IMG/VR virus record: IMGVR_UViG_3300009514_000092
Span: 1 to 23,325 of that record
DNA from: a virus
Direction: 5' to 3' (one strand)
DNA: 23,325 nt
The stretch's first letter is position 1. Every line of letters begins with the position of its first letter. Shown piece by piece: positions 19,022-23,325 of this stretch. A program made the translations under genes and the position numbers. The notes beneath the pieces are model-generated. The model searched no databases. It was given only the letters and a program-made list of their open reading frames with translations, and was not told the DNA's origin.

Positions 19022-21709
19022 ATGATACGACCCAAATATAAGTTATTGCTCGTTGCAGTCATATTGGCGGCCGTTGGAGCGCAGGCCGCCCAGGATGTAA
19101 CGATCGATTTTCGTGCACCAGCGAATGCCTCGGTGGTGAACAAGCATATCAGTACCGGAATCCCAGCCGGTATTCATACGGGTTTCGAAGTAATCGACGG
19201 CAGCTCCGCCGGCGAGCTGACAATCACAGCCGGCGTCTTATACACCGATGAAGGAGTGCGCATCGAGGAAACGACCAATATGGTCGACGCCGTGACCGTT
19301 CCGACCAATTCGAGCGGTGTCGACCGGATAGACCTGGTTGTGGCCGAATACACCTACGCGCAAACGATTCCTCAACCGACGGCGAGTTATTCGATAGTGG
19401 TGGGAAGCCCAGTTGCCGCCGGAAGTGCCGGGCAATACGCCTTGGCAACTTTGTACGTACCGAACGGCACGAATGTTCCGACGCGGATCTCGTCGACGGT
19501 CAGGCATTCCCGAACAGCCGACCCGGGTTTCGGCTGGGGATTCGCCAACAACGTATTGAACAAGATTATCATCGGCGACGGTGTCACCTCCGGAGGGCAA
19601 CTGCAGGGGCACGGCGGAATCATCTACGCGATCGACCAGGTCAACCAGCTCGGTGGCGGAACGGTGGAGCTGGTTGGTGATGATTTCGGCGCATACGACC
19701 CGACCCCGGTGAAGCTGAAATCCGGTGTGATCCTCGACGGTGTATCTTCGCGCCAGCTGCGCAACCTCGCCGGTGGATATTTCGGCATCGAGGGAACCAG
19801 CGGCACCGGCGCAATCGCGGACGACGACCGCCTGACCGACGGCGCGAAGGATTTCAACGATTACGGCATCGGCAGCATGGTCTGGGTCACCTCGGGTGTG
19901 AATGCAAACGTTTACTATATTAAGGAGATCGTTTCCGCGACCGAGATCCGCTTGGTATCAATCGACTATGATCCGGTCACATTAACTAATGATGCATCGG
20001 CAACCTATGACCTCTACATCAGCCGTGCCGGTATCCGTAACCTGTATCTCCAAGGCGAGCTGCTCACCTCGGTCAGCGACGCCATTAGACTCAACAATAC
20101 TGTAGGCTGCTTCATCGAGAATGTGGTGATCGACAATCTGGGCAGCGCCGAGACCAACGCGATCGTAACCAGCGGTAACAACCTCTCGTTGCGGCTCGAT
20201 AACCTGGAGGTGGTGCAGGGTTATACCAATGCGCTCAACGCCGCCAGCGGGCTGAACGAAAACTGGAGAGTGCTCAATGGTCAATTTTCCGGGAACGTCC
20301 TGATAGCGACGACCGGCGCCGGCGAGATCATGTACGACAATAACCTAGTGTCCGGTACCGAGACGATTCCCGCGACAGCTGGGTGGCGGGGCCGCAGCGC
20401 GCTGGCGGAGCATAATAAGGATGGAACCCACGCGTTTATCAACACTTTGAACGCCGGCACGGTGACCGGTACCTCCGGCACCTTCGAATCCGCGAAGGTC
20501 GATCATGATCAGGACGCGACGACCTCATTCCACGTGGAAAACGATAACAACACCGGAGGCGCCGCATCGGAAATTGCCGTTACATCCGACAGCGAGGCAA
20601 ATGGTCTCTTCATGATCTGGGTTGAAGGTGCGGGAGTCAACCTGGGCCAAATGACGAGTATCCACGGTACCAGAACCACCGGTATCGCATTTGATGCCGT
20701 ACCGAGCGGGTCGGCCGCTTCCCTCTATTTATATGCTTCCGATTCCGGTGACGTGGTGCGGAACGGGGTGCAGCTGTACCCCGACGGAGACGTGGCTATT
20801 GGTACTTATGACCTGGCACTTTCGTCGACCAACGGTTTCCCGCATCTCTCTGCGGTGACCGGCAAACCGACCGGCAGCCCAGCGCTACTACCAAGTGGGT
20901 TTGCTCCAGTGGTTATGGACGACAGCAATAATGCCGTTTGGGTGTATCTCAGCAGCGCGTGGTACGGGATCGAGCTCTCGACCGATGGAAAGGTGAGCGG
21001 GCAGTTGGCCGAGGATTCCGTGACTGCGCTCGAGCTGCAGGACGACGCTTCGGTTGACGCCAACCGGGCGGTAACGACCAATCATGTGCGCGACTACGCT
21101 ATCACCTCCGCGAAGCTTGCGGAGGACGCGGTCGATGCCACCGCGCTGCAGGACGATGCCTCCGTCGACGCCAACCGGGCGGTAACGACCGACCACATAC
21201 GGGACAGTGCCGTAACCTCGGCGAAGATCGCAAACAGCACTATCGTTGCGGACGATCTCGCGAGTTTCTCGATTAGCAATCTCAAGCTGCAGAGTGGTTG
21301 TGTGAATGAATACAAGGTATCTGGAGCCGTAGCTCGTTGGGTTGCCGGTGCGCACGGTGATGCGAGTGCCGGGCAGTTGGCCGTCGGCAGCAACGAAGCC
21401 GGGCGAGCAGGGAACGTGTCTGCCACGGGAACCAACGGCACCGACGCATACACTGGTGCGGATCACTCGGATTTCTTGATAAGGCGCGAGATCGACGGTC
21501 AGTACAGCATCGAGCCGCCCGTGGTTTCGGGCGCGGCCGATCTTGGTGATTATATTCTGACGGTTTTTCCCGAAACCGGTGACCGCTCTCACAATGTCGC
21601 GATCAATACCACCTACGGAATCCCACACTGGTCGGTTCACTTTTATGACCTTGGTACCGGTGTTCCGGCACTGACGGACTTCTATTTCTACGTTCTGAAG
21701 GTCAACTAA
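19022..21709 (+). CDS. Large tail-fibre/spike-like protein with apparent Sec signal peptide
   Basis: An 895-residue protein in the tail fibre slot. Residues 1-22 look like a Sec signal peptide: positive MIRPKYK, hydrophobic LLLVAVILAAVG, and an AQA-A cleavage site. Residues 24-165 form a beta-rich N-terminal domain. Residues about 205-450 have the repeating short strands of a right-handed beta-helix (VKLKSGVILDGVSS, GCFIENVVIDNL, NLSLRLDNLEVV). Two 37-residue repeats lie at about 663-736. The C-terminal ~130 residues are probably the receptor-binding tip. AGGAG lies 8 nt upstream of the ATG, so the start is well supported. No tail-fibre chaperone follows. It could instead be a secreted or surface protein carried by the phage, but position argues for a fibre. 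Confidence 0.75.
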   Translation: MIRPKYKLLLVAVILAAVGAQAAQDVTIDFRAPANASVVNKHISTGIPAGIHTGFEVIDGSSAGELTITAGVLYTDEGVRIEETTNMVDAVTVPTNSSGVDRIDLVVAEYTYAQTIPQPTASYSIVVGSPVAAGSAGQYALATLYVPNGTNVPTRISSTVRHSRTADPGFGWGFANNVLNKIIIGDGVTSGGQLQGHGGIIYAIDQVNQLGGGTVELVGDDFGAYDPTPVKLKSGVILDGVSSRQLRNLAGGYFGIEGTSGTGAIADDDRLTDGAKDFNDYGIGSMVWVTSGVNANVYYIKEIVSATEIRLVSIDYDPVTLTNDASATYDLYISRAGIRNLYLQGELLTSVSDAIRLNNTVGCFIENVVIDNLGSAETNAIVTSGNNLSLRLDNLEVVQGYTNALNAASGLNENWRVLNGQFSGNVLIATTGAGEIMYDNNLVSGTETIPATAGWRGRSALAEHNKDGTHAFINTLNAGTVTGTSGTFESAKVDHDQDATTSFHVENDNNTGGAASEIAVTSDSEANGLFMIWVEGAGVNLGQMTSIHGTRTTGIAFDAVPSGSAASLYLYASDSGDVVRNGVQLYPDGDVAIGTYDLALSSTNGFPHLSAVTGKPTGSPALLPSGFAPVVMDDSNNAVWVYLSSAWYGIELSTDGKVSGQLAEDSVTALELQDDASVDANRAVTTNHVRDYAITSAKLAEDAVDATALQDDASVDANRAVTTDHIRDSAVTSAKIANSTIVADDLASFSISNLKLQSGCVNEYKVSGAVARWVAGAHGDASAGQLAVGSNEAGRAGNVSATGTNGTDAYTGADHSDFLIRREIDGQYSIEPPVVSGAADLGDYILTVFPETGDRSHNVAINTTYGIPHWSVHFYDLGTGVPALTDFYFYVLKVN
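21008..21229 (+). repeat. Two tandem 111-bp (37-residue) repeats in the fibre gene
   Basis: Units 21008-21118 and 21119-21229 encode AEDSVTALELQDDASVDANR... and AEDAVDATALQDDASVDANR..., each ending in TSAKL/TSAKI. The shared core ANRAVTT is identical at the DNA level over more than 20 bases. A degenerate third start (ANSTIVADDL) follows. Confidence 0.92.
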
Positions 21710-21818
21710 CAGCTACGATGTTTTCTCGGTTTGAAAACGAGAGAGGCGAGGATGTTCGCCATATCCTCACAAGCGCTTGTCACCCCAAGCCCTTCCGGCG
21801 GTCGCCCGTTATCGGCTC

Positions 21819-21841
21819 TCTCCCGAATAAGATCGGGGAGA
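21819..21841 (+). other. Hairpin upstream of the methyltransferase gene
   Basis: TCTCCCGA pairs with TCGGG-(G)-AGA around a 6-nt loop ATAAGA: 8 bp with one bulged G. It contains a GATC at the loop/right arm and lies 42 nt before the chosen start. No T-run follows, so it is not a standard terminator. The 173 bp between fibre and methyltransferase hold no other clear feature. Confidence 0.35.
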
Positions 21842-21882
21842 TACAGGACAGAATGGGTCCGCTATTTCCAGGAGTGCACAAC

Positions 21883-22665
21883 GTGCCGAAATCATCGACT
21901 CCGTTTCGTTGGATGGGTGGCAAGAGCCGCTACGCCAACCGAATTATTGCTTTGTTTCCAAATGATCACCGCTGCTACGTAGAGGTTTTTGGCGGCAGTG
22001 GGGCAGTGTTGTTTTCGCTGCCGCCAGAGATTCGCGTGCGCTCCGAGGTGTACAATGATCTCAACGGGGATCTCGCTAACTTTTTCAGGGTGGCCCGAGG
22101 AGATTATCGATCACTCATTGAGCGCTTGCGGCTCCACCTGGCCAGTCGCGAGGATTTTGAATTCTATCTGCAACAGGATGTTCGCGACCTGGACGCGGTC
22201 GGCCGAGCCGCTCGATTCTTCTACCTCATCAAGAACGGGTTCGGTGGAAAACGGGAGCATTTTGGTTATGCCAGGACGCAGCCACCGGGATTTCATCCGG
22301 AGAGGTTGCCACAAGTCATCGCGGAAACGCACGCGAGGCTCATCAGTGTCTTCATCGAGCAGCAGAGTTTTGGCGAGTTGATCCGGCGGTACGACTCAAA
22401 AGATACACTGTTTTATTGTGACCCACCATACATTGGTCTAACCGGTTACGAGCTGCCTTTTGAAATGGATGATCACTATGCATTGAAAGAGAGTTTGCAG
22501 GCCATTCAAGGACGGTTTTTATTGTCATTGAACGACTGCGAAGAGGCTCGGGATATGTATCGCAATTTTCATTTCGAGACGATCGAGACGGTCTATACCG
22601 TCGCGGCAACCCATTCCAAAAAAGCGAGGGAGTTATTGATCAGCAACTATGAAATAATTACATAG
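21883..22665 (+). CDS. Dam-type (D12 class) DNA adenine-N6 methyltransferase
   Basis: A 260-residue protein with the D12-class layout: N-terminal FRWMGGKSRYANRI, SAM-binding motif VEVFGGSGAVLF (FGGSG about 36-40), a target-recognition region, and catalytic DPPY (about 180-183) followed by the C-terminal SLNDCEEARDMY. It transfers a methyl group from S-adenosylmethionine to adenine, probably in GATC. At the right end of the phage it holds the place of Mu's mom modification gene and may protect phage DNA. I chose the GTG at 21883, with AGGAG 8 nt upstream, because MPKSSTPFRW is where the family sequence begins. ATGs at 21853 and 21718 are in frame; the latter has no ribosome site. Confidence 0.88.
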   Translation: MPKSSTPFRWMGGKSRYANRIIALFPNDHRCYVEVFGGSGAVLFSLPPEIRVRSEVYNDLNGDLANFFRVARGDYRSLIERLRLHLASREDFEFYLQQDVRDLDAVGRAARFFYLIKNGFGGKREHFGYARTQPPGFHPERLPQVIAETHARLISVFIEQQSFGELIRRYDSKDTLFYCDPPYIGLTGYELPFEMDDHYALKESLQAIQGRFLLSLNDCEEARDMYRNFHFETIETVYTVAATHSKKARELLISNYEIIT

Positions 22666-22688
22666 CGGGGTGACGCGGCGGCGAATTC

Positions 22689-22708
22689 TTGCTGCAATTA
22701 TTTTTGTC
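22689..22708. repeat. Transposase end-binding repeat, inner copy
   Basis: TTGCTGCAATTATTTTTGTC. It differs at one base from the copy starting exactly 22 bp to the right. Twenty-two bp is two helical turns and the size of a MuA end site. Inferred to bind the phage transposase. Confidence 0.75.
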
Positions 22709-22710
22709 TT

Positions 22711-22730
22711 TTGCTGCAGTTATTTTTGTC
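22711..22730. repeat. Transposase end-binding repeat, outer copy
   Basis: TTGCTGCAGTTATTTTTGTC, 8 bp from the inferred right terminus. Read inward the end is TGTAGGCGGACAAAAATAAC, the TGT...ACAAAAAT style of Mu/Tn552-family element ends. Confidence 0.75.
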
Positions 22731-22737
22731 CGCCTAC

Positions 22738-22738
22738 A
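22738..22738. mobile_element. Right end of the Mu-like prophage
   Basis: The terminal bases ...CGCCTACA give the obligatory CA-3' end (TG-5' on the other strand) just outside the paired repeats. The next five bases, GTGAT, would be the target-site duplication. Its partner lies beyond the left edge of the window, so this cannot be confirmed here. Confidence 0.65.
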
Positions 22739-22757
22739 GTGATCTAACATCGCGCAA

Positions 22758-22799
22758 GGGATAACGGGGCCTTAGGCCCCCTTGGGCCGGCCGTTACCC
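22758..22799. other. Nested inverted repeat in flanking DNA
   Basis: GGGATAACGG pairs with CCGTTACCC (one bulged A), enclosing the palindrome GGGGCCTTAGGCCCC. It starts 20 bp outside the phage end and precedes the truncated ORF at 22864. No T-run follows; it could be a leader or transcription-end structure of the host locus. Confidence 0.4.
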
Positions 22800-22863
22800 G
22801 CCCGTTGCCCGGGGCCCCGAGTACGGTTAGTATCGAAGGCCTTTCGAGAGGAGAGAAAAGCCC

Positions 22864-23076
22864 ATGACTGAAGCCAGTTTGCAGGCCTTGGCCCAGCTGC
22901 GGACGGTGGACTCGCTGTTCCCGCCGCTTCCCGCATTCGAGTCGTTCGTGTGGACCTGTCGTCGCGAGCCCGCGACGGCAATGGAGTGCGGAGCCCAGGC
23001 CGTGGAGCTGCACCCGTACCTGCAGCTCAGCCGCGTCTGCAGAGGTGATGGCCGCCGCAAAGTCTGTCAACGGTGA
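22864..23076 (+). pseudogene. 5' fragment of an unrecognised flanking gene
   Basis: An ATG with a good GAGAGGAGAG ribosome site opens a frame starting MTEASLQALAQLRTVDSLFP. Residues 1-54 (to about 23025) look like genuine coding sequence with GC-biased third positions. After that the frame runs antisense through a lon-like fragment, so the original 3' end is missing. I do not recognise the family. It lies outside the phage end and is therefore host or other flanking DNA. Confidence 0.45.
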
Positions 23077-23325
23077 TGGCTCGTTCGGCGTGAAGTAGTT
23101 AAGGTACTGCTTGAGTTCCTCGTTGTAGAGAGGGTTGAGTGTCATCAGTTCCTTGATAATGTTGATCAACGACATTGCGTACGCCCGCAGTTGGTCTTCC
23201 TCGCCTACTGCTGGATTGCCTTCCAGAAAATGATAGACATAGCGCCACACCAGCCGTCCGGACTCCGTTTTGCCAATCTCTTTGTGCATCTCTTGCTTGA
23301 GTAAGAAGTTCAATATTTCCATCAA
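23020..23325 (-). pseudogene. lon: lon-like ATP-dependent protease fragment (both ends incomplete)
   Basis: On the minus strand 102 codons encode a segment resembling the N-terminal region of bacterial Lon just before its coiled coil and AAA domain: QLRAYAMSLINIIKELMTLN, PLYNEELKQYLNYFTPNEPS, then PLTDFAAAITSADAAELQ. In Lon the next residues would be of the type EVLDTV; instead the frame enters unrelated sequence at the CTGCAG at 23020-23025. The 5' part continues beyond the window. The open frame runs on to 22744 by chance. Whether this is a truncated gene in the host or a join made in assembly or cloning cannot be told from the sequence. Confidence 0.6.

Noticed and set aside
21008-21709. 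Diversity-generating retroelement acting on the fibre gene
   Set aside because: No reverse transcriptase or template repeat is visible, and the repeats are tandem and near-identical rather than adenine-substituted.
21718-21882. Extended N-terminus of the methyltransferase
   Set aside because: No ribosome site at 21718 and no family similarity before MPKSSTPFRW.
22744-23325. One continuous 193-residue minus-strand protein
   Set aside because: Only the first 102 codons resemble Lon; the rest is antisense to another ORF and is an accident of the junction.
1-23325. CRISPR array, tRNA or rRNA genes
   Set aside because: No regularly spaced repeat-spacer pattern and no cloverleaf or rRNA-like sequence was seen on either strand.

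Overview
This window is most of the central and right part of a Mu-like transposable (mutator) prophage, ending in a short stretch of flanking DNA. The evidence is a MuA-type transposase N-terminus, a Gam-family nuclease inhibitor and a full contractile-tail gene order with Mu gp36/gp37/sheath/tube/gp41/tape measure/gp45/gp46/gp47/gp48-like products. There is also a transposon-type right end carrying two 22-bp-spaced repeats. The DNA is GC-rich, genes are tightly packed with many ATGA/TGATG overlaps, and Shine-Dalgarno sites are purine-rich. This fits a Gram-negative bacterial host, but the window does not fix the taxon. The flank carries a fragment that looks like a Lon protease gene.

Layout. 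Positions 1-4128 are the leftward early region. In transcription order it holds a Ner/Cro-like regulator, a Rha-family protein, an intrinsic terminator, a HTH/cysteine-cluster protein, Gam, two very small genes, a DnaB-type replicative helicase, and the start of the transposase, which runs off the left edge. Positions 4129-4197 are a compact divergent control region. It has a near-consensus early promoter (exact TTGACA, 17-bp spacer) with a 6+6 inverted repeat between its -35 and -10. Positions 4198-4899 encode a LexA/CI-like self-cleaving (S24) repressor reading rightward. Positions 4900-5428 hold no sizeable gene: a 41-bp terminator-like sequence occurs twice, bracketing 141 bp of structured GC-rich DNA, followed by a leader with a possible 25-codon ORF.

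Positions 5429-19010 are a rightward head-and-tail operon: protease/scaffold with an internal scaffold start, capsid cement, major capsid, neck/joining genes, sheath, tube, a frameshifted tail assembly chaperone, tape measure and baseplate. A tail-fibre-like gene with an apparent Sec signal peptide follows (19022-21709), then a Dam-type adenine methyltransferase (21883-22665). The phage appears to end at 22738.

How it fits together. The S24 repressor presumably holds the early promoter off and could be inactivated by RecA after DNA damage. The Ner/Cro-like protein and Rha would tune early transcription, Gam would protect DNA ends, and the transposase with the phage's own DnaB would carry out replicative transposition. 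The late operon builds a Mu-type myovirus particle. Terminase, portal, the second head morphogenesis gene, lysis genes and MuB are not in the window. In Mu the packaging genes precede the protease; here the protease directly follows the repressor region, so those genes must be elsewhere, most likely to the left. The flank after 22738 is itself a junction: an unrecognised ORF with a good ribosome site is cut at about 23020 and joined at a CTGCAG to an antisense lon-like fragment.
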